A stretch of 64,000 nucleotides of DNA from Parasedimentitalea maritima. Its GTDB lineage: Bacteria; Pseudomonadota; Alphaproteobacteria; Rhodobacterales; Rhodobacteraceae. The position numbers and the translations under genes were made by a program. The stretch covers positions 248,001 to 312,000 of the forward strand of contig NZ_VAUA01000004.1 of the NCBI RefSeq assembly GCF_005771405.1. The letters run 5' to 3'. The notes below the pieces were generated by a model, which saw nothing but the letters and a program-made list of their open reading frames with translations, was not told the DNA's origin and searched no databases. Shown here piece after piece: positions 7,937 through 17,720 of this stretch; positions within the stretch are counted from its first letter, which is position 1; each line of letters starts with the position of its first letter.

Positions 7937-9448
7937 TTAAAGATCAGCAGGCAGCAGGGCTGCTGGCATGTTCTGATAGCAAACCGGACGCAGGAAGCGG
8001 CGGATCGACAGTGACCCAACCGAGGTTGCGCCGAAGTTTGTTGAGGCCGGGTAAGGGCCGCCGTGTACCATGGTGTCGCTGACCTCGACCCCGGTTGGGA
8101 AACCGTTGGCCAGCACGCGGCCTGCTTTGCGTTCCAGAATTGGCATCATTGCAGCGGCATCATCCGTGTCGGCGTCGTCCATGTGAACGGTGCAGGTCAG
8201 CTGACCTTGCAGGTTTTTGGCGATGTCGCGCATCTCCTCCTGGCTGTCGGCAACAACAACCAGACCTAGCGGGCCAAAGACCTCTTCGGCCAGTATTTCA
8301 TTGTCGAGCCAAGTTTTGGCGCTGGTGACATAGAGATATGGCGTTGCGTCGCGCAGATCACAGGAGGTGGTCAACACGTCCCGCACGCCGCTGGTGGCCG
8401 CGATCCGTTTTTGCCCGTCCTGATAGGCCGATGCAATGCCATCGGTCAGCATGGTCTGGGCCCCCACACCGGCCAGCGCACCCTGTGCAGTCTCGATAAA
8501 CTGGTCGGCCTGTTCACCCGCCAGAACCACGGCGATGCCGGGATTGGTGCAGAACTGACCTGCGCCCATGGTCAGCGACCCGGCCCAGCCCTTGGCGATG
8601 TCATCACCGCGGTTTTTCATTGCAGTGTCAAACAGGAACATCGGGTTGACCGACCCCAGCTCGCCAAAGAATGGGATAGGCTCGGGGCGGGCTGCGCAGA
8701 GATCAAACAGTGCGCGACCACCAGCCAGCGATCCGGTAAAGCCCACCGCCTTAATCAGCGCGTGCTGAACCAGAGCTGAACCGACCTGACGGTCACCACC
8801 CTGGATCAGGCTGAACACGCCCGCGTGCAGGCCACAGGTTTTGATTGCCGCGTGGATGGCTTCGGCGATGATTTCGCCGGTGCCGGGGTGGGCGCTGTGG
8901 CCTTTGACAACAACCGGACAACCGGCAGCCAGTGCTGCAGCGGTGTCACCACCGGCTGTCGAGAATGCCAGCGGGAAGTTTGACGCGCCAAAGACAGCCA
9001 CCGGGCCGATTGGACGTTGGATCATCTGCATGTCGGGACGGGGCAAGGGCGCGCGGTCTGGCAGCGCGGCGTCATGGCGGCGGTCCAGATAGTCGCCCTG
9101 CAGGATGTGCTGGGCAAACATGCGCAACTGGCCAGTTGTGCGACCACGCTCGCCCTGAAGTCGCGCTTCGGGAAGACCAGTTTCCTGGGAGCCGATCTCA
9201 GTGATCGCTTCGCCCCGGGCTTCGATTTCGTCGGCGATGGCGTTTAGAAATGCAGCGCGTTCTTCGCGAGTGGAATAGCCAAAGCTCCAGAATGCGTCTT
9301 CGGCGGCCTGCACAGCGGTGTCGACATCCGCGACGCGGCCGATGGCAAAATTATGTGCCGGCCCCGATGCGGGAGATGAGGCGAACGAGCTGTCTCCGGC
9401 GATCCATTCGCCTGCAATCAGATGTTTACCGTGGGGTTCAAACGTCAT
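7937..9448 (-). CDS. 2,5-dioxopentanoate (alpha-ketoglutarate semialdehyde) dehydrogenase
   Basis: 503 residues from ATG 9448; a longer frame to 9538 would run through the operator. NAD(P)-dependent aldehyde dehydrogenase oxidising alpha-ketoglutarate semialdehyde to alpha-ketoglutarate, the last step of hydroxyproline breakdown. Visible features: cofactor Lys182 in VVKGHSAHPGT, general base Glu263 in FGELGSVNP, and nucleophile Cys300 in GAGQFCTNPG. The FGASNFPLAFSTAGGDTAAALAAG segment is characteristic of the KGSADH subfamily. A perfect TGGATA-ATG-TATCCA operator lies 48 bases upstream, tying it to the hydroxyproline regulon of the neighbouring GntR gene. Confidence 0.9.
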   Translation of the reverse strand: MTFEPHGKHLIAGEWIAGDSSFASSPASGPAHNFAIGRVADVDTAVQAAEDAFWSFGYSTREERAAFLNAIADEIEARGEAITEIGSQETGLPEARLQGERGRTTGQLRMFAQHILQGDYLDRRHDAALPDRAPLPRPDMQMIQRPIGPVAVFGASNFPLAFSTAGGDTAAALAAGCPVVVKGHSAHPGTGEIIAEAIHAAIKTCGLHAGVFSLIQGGDRQVGSALVQHALIKAVGFTGSLAGGRALFDLCAARPEPIPFFGELGSVNPMFLFDTAMKNRGDDIAKGWAGSLTMGAGQFCTNPGIAVVLAGEQADQFIETAQGALAGVGAQTMLTDGIASAYQDGQKRIAATSGVRDVLTTSCDLRDATPYLYVTSAKTWLDNEILAEEVFGPLGLVVVADSQEEMRDIAKNLQGQLTCTVHMDDADTDDAAAMMPILERKAGRVLANGFPTGVEVSDTMVHGGPYPASTNFGATSVGSLSIRRFLRPVCYQNMPAALLPADL

Positions 9449-9495
9449 GGAATCCTCGAGTTCTGCCAGTGGCAATGCGGGTGGTTGGTTATTTG

Positions 9496-9510
9496 TGGAT
9501 AATGTATCCA
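9496..9510. promoter_or_regulatory. GntR/FCD operator upstream of KGSA dehydrogenase
   Basis: Perfect inverted repeat TGGATA-ATG-TATCCA (6-bp arms, 3-base spacer), 48 bases before the dehydrogenase ATG. Related sites occur at 10263-10277, 10354-10366 and 18774-18788. Confidence 0.7.
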
Positions 9511-9554
9511 AAACTCCAAAAACTACAAGGCCACACACTCAAATGATTGAATTG

Positions 9555-10235
9555 TTAGGGGTCTTCGGCTTCCCGCTTAGCGGCAACCATTTGAAGCAAT
9601 TGCTCTTTAGTCCGTTTGATGTGATCAGCCAATAGCGCGCAGGCCTCTTCGGTTCGACCTTGCTGCGCCAAAGTTAGCAATTTGCGGTGCTCTTCTTTGG
9701 CGGGTTCCCGTTGTTTCATAACGCTCAGGTTCATGCGGACATAGCGATCTGTCTGCAGGTTGATCCGTTGCAACAACTCATTTGTTAGGCCACGGCCAGC
9801 TGCGGAATACAGCGCCGAATGGTAGTTGTAGTTCAACGCTCCCCAGCGGCTCACATCGTCAGCGTCATAGGACTCTTCCATCTGGTCAAGGATCTTGGTG
9901 CTGCGTGCAAAGTCGCTCTCTGTCATCAGTGGAATAGCGCGTCGAAATAGGTCAACTTCGAGCAACGTGCGAAGATCAAAGATCTCCCCCATTTCGGCAA
10001 GCGAATGCTTGGTCACCGTCGCCCCTCGGTTTGTGGTCAGGTTGACAAGGCCCTCAGCGTCAAGCCGCTTCAGCGCCTCGCGGATTGGCATGCGAGAAAC
10101 CTCATACTCTTCAGCCAAGTTCTCTTGCCGAATTGTCTCACCTTCTGCGAGATCACCAGACAGAATTCGTTCACGCAGATCATTTGCAATGACTTCGGGT
10201 AGGCTCAGTCTTGGGATCGCACGTTTTCCTGCCAC
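9555..10235 (-). CDS. GntR family regulator, FCD subfamily (hydroxyproline regulon)
   Basis: 226 residues from a GTG at 10235. Winged helix domain at about 8-75 (VIANDLRERILSGDLAEGETIRQENLAEEYEVSRMPIREAL pattern, kept short here) and an all-helical FCD ligand-binding domain at about 85-215 with the metal-ligand type residues of the family (LRTLLEVDLFRRAI, NYNYHSALYSAAG, EEHRKLL). It sits between the KGSA dehydrogenase and the divergent reductase gene, and an operator-like site lies 25 bases upstream, so autoregulation is likely. It probably responds to a hydroxyproline intermediate and usually such regulators repress. Confidence 0.9.
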   Translation of the reverse strand: MAGKRAIPRLSLPEVIANDLRERILSGDLAEGETIRQENLAEEYEVSRMPIREALKRLDAEGLVNLTTNRGATVTKHSLAEMGEIFDLRTLLEVDLFRRAIPLMTESDFARSTKILDQMEESYDADDVSRWGALNYNYHSALYSAAGRGLTNELLQRINLQTDRYVRMNLSVMKQREPAKEEHRKLLTLAQQGRTEEACALLADHIKRTKEQLLQMVAAKREAEDP

Positions 10236-10260
10236 ACTGGGTTCCTTCGACTATATGAAT

Positions 10261-10277
10261 TTTGGATACATTTACCT
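10261..10277. promoter_or_regulatory. Operator-like site before the GntR gene
   Basis: TTTGGATACATT contains one good TGGATA half-site (10263-10268) with a poor second half (TTACCT). About 25 bases before the GTG of the GntR gene, so a probable autoregulatory site. Confidence 0.55.
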
Positions 10278-10350
10278 ATTTCACGCTGTTATTTAAACCA
10301 AAATCTGTCTCTGACTTGCAAGAAATGGACTGTGAATTCTGGGTAAAAAC

Positions 10351-10366
10351 ATGTATCCAATATCCA
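10351..10366. promoter_or_regulatory. Operator-like site before the pyrroline-2-carboxylate reductase gene
   Basis: ATGTATCCAATATCCA carries two TATCCA half-sites in the same orientation (10354-10359 and 10361-10366), about 32 bases before ATG 10398. Same half-site as the perfect operator at 9496-9510. Confidence 0.55.
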
Positions 10367-10397
10367 GCATCGATGGTTTCAGGAAGCAAAATAGAAA

Positions 10398-11414
10398 ATG
10401 GTTGAGTCGGTCCAGGTAGAACTTGATGAATTGTATGCGCTTAGCACTGCTATCTTGACACGATCCGGGTTCAGTGGTGCGCATGCAGCTGCGATTTCTG
10501 AAATGTTATCAACATGTCAGATAGACGATTGCCAATCGCACGGGCTGTTCCGGTTACTGATGTGTTGTCAGACCATGCGGGGTGGTAAGATTGACGGTCA
10601 CATCTTGCCAGTGGTTGAAGCTAGTGATTCTGCCATTGTTCGGGTTGACGCCAGAGGAGGTATGTCACTCTTGGCTGTGGAAGCTGGAATGCCGCTGCTC
10701 ATCGAAAAAACGCGTTCGTACGGCATCGCTGCGATGGCAATCAATCGCTGTTTCCATTTTTCAGCGCTTTGGCCTGAGGTAGAGCAGCTTTCAGCCGCAG
10801 GCCTTGCTGGGCTGGCCATGGTCCCCAGCCATTCCTGGGTTGCCCCAGCGGGCGGTAAGCGTGGTACTCTTGGCACCAACCCTTTGGCGTTCAGTTGGCC
10901 TCGGCAAAACCAGACGCCGTTTACATTCGATTTTGCGACCAGCGGCTTTGCCCGGGGCGAGATCGAACTGTACCTGCGCGCCGGGAAACCCTTGCCCGAG
11001 GGCGTGGCGGTGGATGCGGAGGGTAATCCAACCACAGATCCGCAGGCGGCACTGGATGGCGCGATGCTTACATTTGGCGGCTACAAAGGCTCGGCCCTGT
11101 CCATCATGATCGAACTGATGGCCGGGCCGTTGATTGATGATCTGACCAGCATGGAAAGCATGGCGTTTGCCGAAGGAACCGGTGGTGCGCCCTATCACGG
11201 AGAGATCATTTTGGCCTTTGATCCGGACCATTTCAGCGGTGGTCGTGTCGCGGATAATGATGCTCGCGCGGAACGGCTGTTTGCCGACATTCTGGACCAA
11301 GGCGCGCGGTTGCCTTCCCAACGCCGGTTTGAAGCGCGCGCCCGCAACACAGCACGCGGCTACGTCGAGATGCCAGCGGCGCTGCACGCTGAACTAACGG
11401 CAATGCTGGATTAA
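10398..11414 (+). CDS. Delta1-pyrroline-2-carboxylate reductase, malate/L-lactate dehydrogenase-2 fold
   Basis: 338 residues; ATG 10398 follows AGGAAG. Ldh2/Mdh2-type NAD(P)H oxidoreductase resembling DpkA/LhpD. Recognisable segments are CQSHGLFR near 50, [35 protein letters not shown] and [18 protein letters not shown]. In the trans-3-hydroxy-L-proline pathway this enzyme reduces delta1-pyrroline-2-carboxylate to L-proline. The dehydratase that makes its substrate is the convergent neighbour, with stop codons overlapping by 4 bases. An operator-like site precedes it. A generic malate dehydrogenase is unlikely given these motifs and neighbours. Confidence 0.85.
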   Translation: MVESVQVELDELYALSTAILTRSGFSGAHAAAISEMLSTCQIDDCQSHGLFRLLMCCQTMRGGKIDGHILPVVEASDSAIVRVDARGGMSLLAVEAGMPLLIEKTRSYGIAAMAINRCFHFSALWPEVEQLSAAGLAGLAMVPSHSWVAPAGGKRGTLGTNPLAFSWPRQNQTPFTFDFATSGFARGEIELYLRAGKPLPEGVAVDAEGNPTTDPQAALDGAMLTFGGYKGSALSIMIELMAGPLIDDLTSMESMAFAEGTGGAPYHGEIILAFDPDHFSGGRVADNDARAERLFADILDQGARLPSQRRFEARARNTARGYVEMPAALHAELTAMLD

Positions 11415-12436
11415 GCGCCCCAGGTATCGCTTAGGCGGTAGCCACCTGGCCAAGGATCATCCGGGTCTAACATGTGTTGATGTGTCCCGGTGATCCAGCC
11501 ACGCCCACTTATTTCTGGGATAATCGCCGCACGATCGCCCACCTGCGCGGGTTCGATGATCTTACCAGTAAAGCGTGACCCGATGATTGAGGTTGCCTCA
11601 AACGTCTGCCCGACCTGCATTTGACCCTTAGCGGCCATCAACGCCATGCGTGCAGATACAGCGGTTCCTGTGGGGGATCTGTCAATCTTGCCCGGCTGGA
11701 TCGCCACAGCCGACTTACCAGCAAACCCGGTTGCCGTTTCATTGATAGGTCCACAGAACGCACAGAACGAAATGTGTTTCCAATCGGGATTTTCAGGATG
11801 GGTGAAACCCAATTGCTCATTGGCCGCATTGGTGATGACCACCCCTAGGCGAGCCAGCTCTTTGGCCTCCTGCTCGACAATGTCAAACCCCAGTGCTTTG
11901 GCGTCGACCACGACAAAGCTATCGCCCCCATAAGCAGTATCAACCGTAATGGTTCCAAGTCCCGGCACATCTAGCGGCACAGAAATCTGCCCGGCAAAGC
12001 TGGCCACGTTCTGCACAAAAATCCGCTCTGCCTTGCCATTGTGACACTCGGCCCGCACCCGCACCAGACCTCCCGGCGCTTCCAACGTCAGATGCGTTTC
12101 GGGTTCTTGCATCGGGATGATGCCGCCATCCAGCAGCACCGTTGACACACAAATCGAATTGGACCCCGACATCGGTGGCGTATCTTCCGGCTCCATGATG
12201 ATAAAGGCAGCGTCGGCATCGGGGTGTTTTGGCGGAACCAGCAGGTTCACATGGCGAAACACACCGCCACGCGGTTCATTCAGCACAAAATTGCGCAGGA
12301 CCTGATCCTCGGCAATGAACGAGCGTTGCTCCCACAGGGTCTCCCCCGGTGGCGGCAACACACCACCAACGATAACATCCCCCACTTCGCCCTCTGCATG
12401 GGCCGAGATCACATGGATTGTTTTGCAGCTTCGCAT
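11411..12436 (-). CDS. trans-3-hydroxy-L-proline dehydratase (proline racemase superfamily, Ser/Thr type)
   Basis: 341 residues, close in my memory to characterised alphaproteobacterial trans-3-hydroxy-L-proline dehydratases. The two catalytic cysteines of proline racemase are replaced: Ser90 in [11 protein letters not shown] and Thr256 in [12 protein letters not shown]. This pair excludes ordinary two-cysteine epimerisation and fits dehydration to delta1-pyrroline-2-carboxylate, which the convergent reductase would convert to L-proline. The C-terminus [22 protein letters not shown] is typical of the subgroup. A ribosome site (AGAGGA) precedes the ATG. It starts 45 bases after the end of the D-hydroxyproline oxidase gene and is likely the last gene of that operon. 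Confidence 0.88.
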   Translation of the reverse strand: MRSCKTIHVISAHAEGEVGDVIVGGVLPPPGETLWEQRSFIAEDQVLRNFVLNEPRGGVFRHVNLLVPPKHPDADAAFIIMEPEDTPPMSGSNSICVSTVLLDGGIIPMQEPETHLTLEAPGGLVRVRAECHNGKAERIFVQNVASFAGQISVPLDVPGLGTITVDTAYGGDSFVVVDAKALGFDIVEQEAKELARLGVVITNAANEQLGFTHPENPDWKHISFCAFCGPINETATGFAGKSAVAIQPGKIDRSPTGTAVSARMALMAAKGQMQVGQTFEATSIIGSRFTGKIIEPAQVGDRAAIIPEISGRGWITGTHQHMLDPDDPWPGGYRLSDTWGA

Positions 12437-12481
12437 GTCTGGTCCTCTATGTCAGCGAATGGCAACGCGCGACACTTGTGC

Positions 12482-13729
12482 TCAAAACCGCGTTGGGGCG
12501 TAGGCTTCAATTGATATGTCGGGCGAGGCAGCATCGGCAAGGGCAGCGATCAATTCAGCTGTCCCGGCAGACTGGGTTAGGCCAAGATGCCCGTGGCCAA
12601 ACGCATACAATACGCCTTTGGCACGAGGTGAGCGACCAATCACTGGTAAGCTGTCTGGCATCGACGGGCGAAAGCCCATCCATTGAGTACCACCCTTGGT
12701 ATCCAGTTCCGGAATGAACCGTGCCGCTTTTTGCAGCAGGTGTTCCGACCGCTTGTAATTTGGGGGAAGCTTCAACCCACCCAGTTCAACCGCACCGCCG
12801 ACCCGCAAACCATCGCCGATTTTGGTGATAACAAACCCGTGCCCGCCAAAGGTCAGCTGAGTGCGCAGGTTAAAATCGCCATTTGGAATCGTCGTGTTAT
12901 AGCCGCGCTCGGTTTCCAGCGGCAGGTGATCACCGATTGTGCGGGCAAGGTGATGCGACCAGGCCCCACAGGCAACCACCACCTGCTGCGCGATGATCGG
13001 CCCATCCGAGGTCTGCAGAGAAACAAGATCACCCTGCTGTTCCATCTTTTGAACATCCGCCGTATCAATCACACCACCGCGGTTGCAAAACACCTTGGCT
13101 AAATGTTCGGTCCATACCTTGGGGTCGGTTGTGCTCATCCATCCTGGGGTGAACACCCCGTGGGTAAAGCGGGAATGAAGCCCGGGTTGCAGTTCGGCGA
13201 TGGCCTCTGCCCCGTCCAGACAAGTATACTCCACACCATGTTTGCGGCGCACCTCCCAATCCGGCAGGCTGGCCTGAAACTCTTTCTCACCTTCATACAG
13301 CTGCAACTGTCCCTCACGCCGGATCAGGTCTTGGCCTTCAACCGCCACGATCTGACGTTCCAGCGCCTCCCGCGAGAACCCCATTAGGCTGGTCTGAGCC
13401 GCGATAGCTGCCACATAGCGATCCGGCCAACTGGCGCGCCAAAACCGCAGCATCCACGGTGCGATTTTCAGCGCATAGGCAAGAGGCACCGAAAGCGGCC
13501 CCATTGGGTCAAGCAACCATTTCGGCGCTTTACGCATAATCCCTGGCGTAGCCAGTGGAATGATATCAGTAAAGGCAAAGGCACCTGCATTACCTTGAGA
13601 GGCCTCGGCGGCCACGCCTTTGCGGTCAAGCACACGCACCGAATACCCCTTTGCCTGTAACGCTAGGGCTGTGCTGATGCCGACAATACCGGCACCAACT
13701 ACAATGATATCATCCCGCTTCATCGACAC
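12482..13729 (-). CDS. FAD-dependent D-amino acid (D-hydroxyproline) dehydrogenase
   Basis: 415 residues with an N-terminal Rossmann FAD motif (VVGAGIVGISTALALQAKGYSVRVLDR, residues 6-32) and the DAO fold end MGFRPSMPDSLPVIGRSPRAKGVLYAFGHGHLGLTQS. In hydroxyproline catabolism it oxidises cis-4-hydroxy-D-proline to delta1-pyrroline-4-hydroxy-2-carboxylate, handing electrons to the respiratory chain or oxygen. It follows the TRAP large subunit by 2 bases, with GAGG before the ATG. DadA-like enzymes for other D-amino acids look similar, and the specificity here rests on context. Confidence 0.85.
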   Translation of the reverse strand: MSMKRDDIIVVGAGIVGISTALALQAKGYSVRVLDRKGVAAEASQGNAGAFAFTDIIPLATPGIMRKAPKWLLDPMGPLSVPLAYALKIAPWMLRFWRASWPDRYVAAIAAQTSLMGFSREALERQIVAVEGQDLIRREGQLQLYEGEKEFQASLPDWEVRRKHGVEYTCLDGAEAIAELQPGLHSRFTHGVFTPGWMSTTDPKVWTEHLAKVFCNRGGVIDTADVQKMEQQGDLVSLQTSDGPIIAQQVVVACGAWSHHLARTIGDHLPLETERGYNTTIPNGDFNLRTQLTFGGHGFVITKIGDGLRVGGAVELGGLKLPPNYKRSEHLLQKAARFIPELDTKGGTQWMGFRPSMPDSLPVIGRSPRAKGVLYAFGHGHLGLTQSAGTAELIAALADAASPDISIEAYAPTRF

Positions 13730-13731
13730 CT

Positions 13732-15042
13732 CTATAATCCAACAAGTATTGACGGCAGCCAGGTTGCAACTGCCGGGAACAATATGATCACCAGCAGCAC
13801 CAGCATTTGCGCACCGACAAAGGGCAACACGCCACGATACATTTGTCCGTAAGTCATGCTGCGGGGGGCAATAGAGCGCAAGTAGAAGATTGAAGGGGCC
13901 ATTGGTGGAGTCAGATAGGATGTTTGGATCACCACTAGAACCATCATCGCAAACCAGATCGGGTCAATGCCTGCGCTTCTGACGATAGGGGCAAAGATCG
14001 GGATAAAGATCAGAACAATCGAAACCCAATCCAGAACAAAGCCCGCGAAGAAGACAACCAACAGGAAGAAAGTGATAATCCCGGCATTGCCATAGCCAAT
14101 GGTGGCCACGGTGTCGCGTACTAGATTGCCACCGCCGGTCACAGCAAAGATGCTGGTGAACATGGTGCCGCCTGCAACGATCAGCATGATCATAGCCGTG
14201 ATGCGCAGGGTCACACCCAGCGAATCCATCAGCAGTTTCAGGTTCAGCTCGCGGAACAGCATGGTCAGCACCAGCGTACCCACAGCCCCTACAGCAGCAG
14301 CCTCGGTTGCCGATGCAGCACCCATCAAAAGTGAACCAAGAACCATGCCAATCAGAGCAAGGGGCGGCACTAGTGCGGTGAATGTAACCTTCAGCTTCTC
14401 GGGCAGCGGCATGCTGCGCTCTTCAGGTGGCAGTGGCGGCGCGTCCGCTGAGCTTTTGATGCTTCGGAATAGAATATAGCCGACAAAGAATAGCACCATC
14501 AGTAGGCCGGGCAGGATCGAAGCGGCAAACAGCTGGCCGATCGAGAGCTGAGCGATCGAGGCGTAGACAACCACAATGACGGAAGGCGGAATGATGGTGC
14601 CCAGCGATCCACCGGCGCAGATTGTACCGGCAATCAGATCGTTTTTATACTTGGCTTTCATCATCGCGGGGATCGCCATCAGGCCAACAACGATTTCCAC
14701 CGCGCCAACAACGCCGGAAGCGGCGGCAAATATGGCGCACATGGCGATGGTCGACAGGGCCAACCCACCAGGCGCGCCGCCAAGCCAGAGCTGAAGGGCA
14801 AAAAACAGACGTTTGGCAATGCCAGACCGTTCAAGCACGGCACCCATAAAGATGAACAGCGGAATGGCAGCCAGAACAAAGTTCGACGCCGTATGTAGCA
14901 AAGGCCCATACAGTTGAAGAAAGATCAGATCCCCAAACACAGTATAGCCAAAGCCAACCGCAATGATGATCAGCGAAAAGGCAACAGGAATGCCTGCAAA
15001 AACCAGCACAAACAGTGCTGCAAACATAAGCAGAGGTGTCAT
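13732..15042 (-). CDS. TRAP transporter large permease, DctM family
   Basis: 436 residues with about twelve hydrophobic segments, including the conserved AGGSLGTIIPPSVIVVVYA loop and a PPMAPSIFYLRSIAP C-terminal motif. It forms the ion-coupled membrane channel of a TRAP transporter with the DctQ subunit encoded 3 bases upstream and the DctP protein before that. Gene context makes hydroxyproline, probably the 4-hydroxy-L form, the likely substrate. Confidence 0.93.
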   Translation of the reverse strand: MTPLLMFAALFVLVFAGIPVAFSLIIIAVGFGYTVFGDLIFLQLYGPLLHTASNFVLAAIPLFIFMGAVLERSGIAKRLFFALQLWLGGAPGGLALSTIAMCAIFAAASGVVGAVEIVVGLMAIPAMMKAKYKNDLIAGTICAGGSLGTIIPPSVIVVVYASIAQLSIGQLFAASILPGLLMVLFFVGYILFRSIKSSADAPPLPPEERSMPLPEKLKVTFTALVPPLALIGMVLGSLLMGAASATEAAAVGAVGTLVLTMLFRELNLKLLMDSLGVTLRITAMIMLIVAGGTMFTSIFAVTGGGNLVRDTVATIGYGNAGIITFFLLVVFFAGFVLDWVSIVLIFIPIFAPIVRSAGIDPIWFAMMVLVVIQTSYLTPPMAPSIFYLRSIAPRSMTYGQMYRGVLPFVGAQMLVLLVIILFPAVATWLPSILVGL

Positions 15043-15045
15043 GGA

Positions 15046-15579
15046 TTAAGACTCCAAGTCTTGCAGTTCGGCATCGGTGCCACCAGGGCACTTTTCACCG
15101 GATAGATATTTGATGGCTTCCAAGGCGAATTGCAGGGCAAAGGCCAACAGTCCGATCGCAATCACCGCATAGAAGGGCCAAACCAAGGGGGCCCAGGGGC
15201 TGACGGCTTCGACTTCGCCGCTAGCAAAGGCCTTGTACGCTTTGGAGCCGGCCACCCATGTAAACGCGCCAAAAATAGGTGCCATCACCAGCAGATAGAT
15301 CAACCCGTTCAAGAGTTGCTGCACCCGCAGTGGGAATTTCTGTGACAGAAAATCAATACGCACATGGGCGTCTTCGCGCAGGGAATAGGCGGCCCCCAGC
15401 AAGAAGATAGACCCGTTCAACATATAGGAAATGTCAAAGGCCCAAAGGGTTGGGGCGCCAAAGGCATAGCGCGCGACAACCTCATATAGCATTGCGGCAA
15501 TCAGACAGAAAATGGTCAGCCTGCCTATAACCCCTAGAAATGCTGATAGCATCTCGGCGCTGTTTCGAAAGAATGTCAT
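15046..15579 (-). CDS. TRAP transporter small permease, DctQ family
   Basis: 177 residues from ATG 15579, which has GGAGG upstream; a longer frame to 15621 lacks that support. Four hydrophobic segments (about 10-30, 45-65, 85-110, 130-150) with ARYAFGAPTLWAFDISYMLNG and DAHVRIDFLSQ between them, as usual in DctQ. It bridges the large permease and the periplasmic binding protein. Preceded by an 8-bp hairpin that may set its level relative to DctP. Confidence 0.9.
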   Translation of the reverse strand: MTFFRNSAEMLSAFLGVIGRLTIFCLIAAMLYEVVARYAFGAPTLWAFDISYMLNGSIFLLGAAYSLREDAHVRIDFLSQKFPLRVQQLLNGLIYLLVMAPIFGAFTWVAGSKAYKAFASGEVEAVSPWAPLVWPFYAVIAIGLLAFALQFALEAIKYLSGEKCPGGTDAELQDLES

Positions 15580-15596
15580 GAAAGCCTCCGTCGTGA

Positions 15597-15622
15597 GATG
15601 GCCGACTCGTGTGCCGGCCATC
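15597..15622 (-). other. Intercistronic hairpin between dctP-like and dctQ-like genes
   Basis: Perfect 8-bp arms GATGGCCG and CGGCCATC with a 10-base loop and no U-tract. Such hairpins after binding-protein genes often protect the upstream mRNA and raise DctP over permease; here that is inferred. Confidence 0.55.
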
Positions 15623-15636
15623 TTTGGTCAGTTAAA

Positions 15637-16701
15637 TTATTCGGCGGAGTCGCGAACAAGGTAACTGGAGTTGGCGGCCCAATCGGCCTGGTAGGCCAGG
15701 TAGCTGTCCAGAACGTCCTGCATGCGGGTGTTGCCACCTTCGGCCAGAGTTGCAGCCTTGGCGCGGGCCCAGTTGCGGCCGGCCTCACGGATAGTTTCAG
15801 ACGCTTCGCGCTCCATCAGAACCACTTCGACCTTGGTGTCGCGGAACTGAGCCATGGCTTTGATGTCGCTGTCGCCAAAACGGGTAAAGCTTTCATAGGT
15901 ACTCAGCTTGGCGGCTGCGGTGATCAGGTTCTGTAGATCTTCGGGCAGCGCATCCCAGGTTTCCTGCTTCACAAACACTTCCCACAGGAACGATGGCTGG
16001 TGAACACCAGGCATGATCATATATGGCGCAACTTCGTGGAAACCTTCGGAGATGTTCGCACCTGGGGTGGACCATTCGATGGCATCAACGCCTTTACGCT
16101 GCAACAGCGTGTAGATTTCGTTGCCCGGAACCACTGTTGGCACGCCGCCGAACTCTTCCTGCAGAACTGCTGCAAAAGCACCGGATGTGCGATACTTTAC
16201 GCCCTTCAGGTCTTCGATGGTTTGGATTTTGACGTTCGAGTGCGCCATGATTTCAGAGGTGCCGATGCCTACAACAAGGCTGTGTAGCCCCATATCTGCG
16301 CGGCGGAAGTCCTGCAACATCTGCTCGCCGCCACCTTCGTACACCCAGTGCATTGTTGCCTCGGGGGACATGCCGCCGGGGAAGCTGGCGAAGATGGCGT
16401 TGGTTGGATCCTGGTTGACCAGATATGATGGTGTCGAGTGGCCGGCTTCAACGATACCATCCTGAACCGCTTCGAAGGCTTTGAATGCAGGCGCCAGAAC
16501 ACCGGCACCAAAGGGCTGAATTTCAACGCGATCCTGGGTGATCATGCCAACGTTCTTGGCGAAGCGCTCCATGAAGTTTTGGTACAGGAAAGACCCTTCG
16601 CCGATGGCTGCTGTCATTTTCCATTCGACTTCAGCAGCAGTAACTGGGCTGGCGATGGCGAGAGCAACGGCACCCGCGGTAAGTGTAGAGATCAGTTTCA
16701 T
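15637..16701 (-). CDS. TRAP transporter substrate-binding protein, DctP family
   Basis: 354 residues from ATG 16701; this ATG has AGAGG at 7 bases, whereas the ATG at 16707 is too close to it. Signal peptide residues 1-22 ending ASPVTAAE. Periplasmic body shows RVEIQPFGAGVL, LKGVKYRTSGAFA (with the ligand-carboxylate Arg of the family) and PGNEIYTLLQRKGVDAIEWSTPG. It captures the substrate and docks to the DctQ/DctM membrane pair. Substrate by context is a hydroxyproline. A small CCCGG/CCGGG hairpin (16759-16773) spans the stop of the gene before it. Confidence 0.93.
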   Translation of the reverse strand: MKLISTLTAGAVALAIASPVTAAEVEWKMTAAIGEGSFLYQNFMERFAKNVGMITQDRVEIQPFGAGVLAPAFKAFEAVQDGIVEAGHSTPSYLVNQDPTNAIFASFPGGMSPEATMHWVYEGGGEQMLQDFRRADMGLHSLVVGIGTSEIMAHSNVKIQTIEDLKGVKYRTSGAFAAVLQEEFGGVPTVVPGNEIYTLLQRKGVDAIEWSTPGANISEGFHEVAPYMIMPGVHQPSFLWEVFVKQETWDALPEDLQNLITAAAKLSTYESFTRFGDSDIKAMAQFRDTKVEVVLMEREASETIREAGRNWARAKAATLAEGGNTRMQDVLDSYLAYQADWAANSSYLVRDSAE

Positions 16702-16763
16702 TTGCATTCCTCTTGTTGAAACTTTTTGGTCTGTCTTGTGAACGGACAGAAAATGTGACCCGG

Positions 16764-17720
16764 TTAATCCGGGCTCTTTGTGTTTGTCCTCAGAGAGATG
16801 CCGTTTTTGAACGGATCCTTCTTTGAGAAGATCAATGTGCTTTCGGACATAACGAATGCCTGGCCGGTGATGGTCGGGATGACCCCGCCATTGGGACCGG
16901 GTTGATACGACAGGCGATATGGGCTGCCGATCACGCTTTCCTGGATGATTTCATCTCCGGGGCTAAGCAGCCCATCAGCGGCAAGGCAGGCCAAGCGCGC
17001 GGAACTGCCAGTGCCACAGGGCGAACGATCATAGGCATCGTCCGGGCAAAGCACAAAATTGCGGCTATGCACCCCTTCTTTAGGCGATGTGTCCTGAAAA
17101 ATGACGTGGTCTACGGGTTCGCCAGCCTCGCCGCAAATGCCTGCGGATATGGTGGCGTCGCGTATGGCGATGGCAGCGTTGGTCAGGTCGCCGATATTGG
17201 CTGGCATGACGCGGATTGGGCTGGGATCGACAATAAAAAACCAATTGCCGCCATAGGCCAAATCACCGGTGACGCGACCCAATACATCAACCTGGACCGC
17301 AACTTGTTTTTGAACGCGGCGGCTTTCAATGTTGGTGACAGTGACGGTATTGGCATCAGACAGTTCAACCTGAACCACGCCCACTGGGGTTTCAATCTTA
17401 TGCGTTCCAACCTTAATCATTCCAAGGTGGGCCAATGTTACAGCCAAACCAATGGTTCCGTGACCGCACATGCCGAGCACCACATCGGCGTCGAAAAATA
17501 TCACCCCTGTTACGCAGCTGGTGTCGACGGGCTCGACAAGCATGGCCGCAACCATTGCCGCCTGACCTCGGGGCTCAAGCATCACAGAGTGGTAGAAATC
17601 TACATAGTCGGTTGCCAACCGTTGCGCTCGTTTGGCCAGTGGCCCCGACCCAAGATCGGGGCCGCCATCAAGGATGACCCGCGTAGGTTCACCTCCGGTA
17701 TGGCTATCGATTACATGCAT
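16764..17720 (-). CDS. 4-hydroxyproline 2-epimerase (proline racemase superfamily)
   Basis: 318 residues from ATG 17720, which overlaps the end of the preceding deaminase gene by 10 bases. Both catalytic cysteines are present: Cys85 in LGMCGHGTIG and Cys235 in DRSPCGTGSSAR. It converts trans-4-hydroxy-L-proline to cis-4-hydroxy-D-proline, the first step before the D-hydroxyproline oxidase. The N-terminal IDSHTGGEPTRV is the family start; the longer frame to 17792 adds residues encoded inside the upstream gene. It is the two-Cys counterpart of the Ser/Thr paralogue at 11411-12436. Confidence 0.92.
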   Translation of the reverse strand: MHVIDSHTGGEPTRVILDGGPDLGSGPLAKRAQRLATDYVDFYHSVMLEPRGQAAMVAAMLVEPVDTSCVTGVIFFDADVVLGMCGHGTIGLAVTLAHLGMIKVGTHKIETPVGVVQVELSDANTVTVTNIESRRVQKQVAVQVDVLGRVTGDLAYGGNWFFIVDPSPIRVMPANIGDLTNAAIAIRDATISAGICGEAGEPVDHVIFQDTSPKEGVHSRNFVLCPDDAYDRSPCGTGSSARLACLAADGLLSPGDEIIQESVIGSPYRLSYQPGPNGGVIPTITGQAFVMSESTLIFSKKDPFKNGISLRTNTKSPD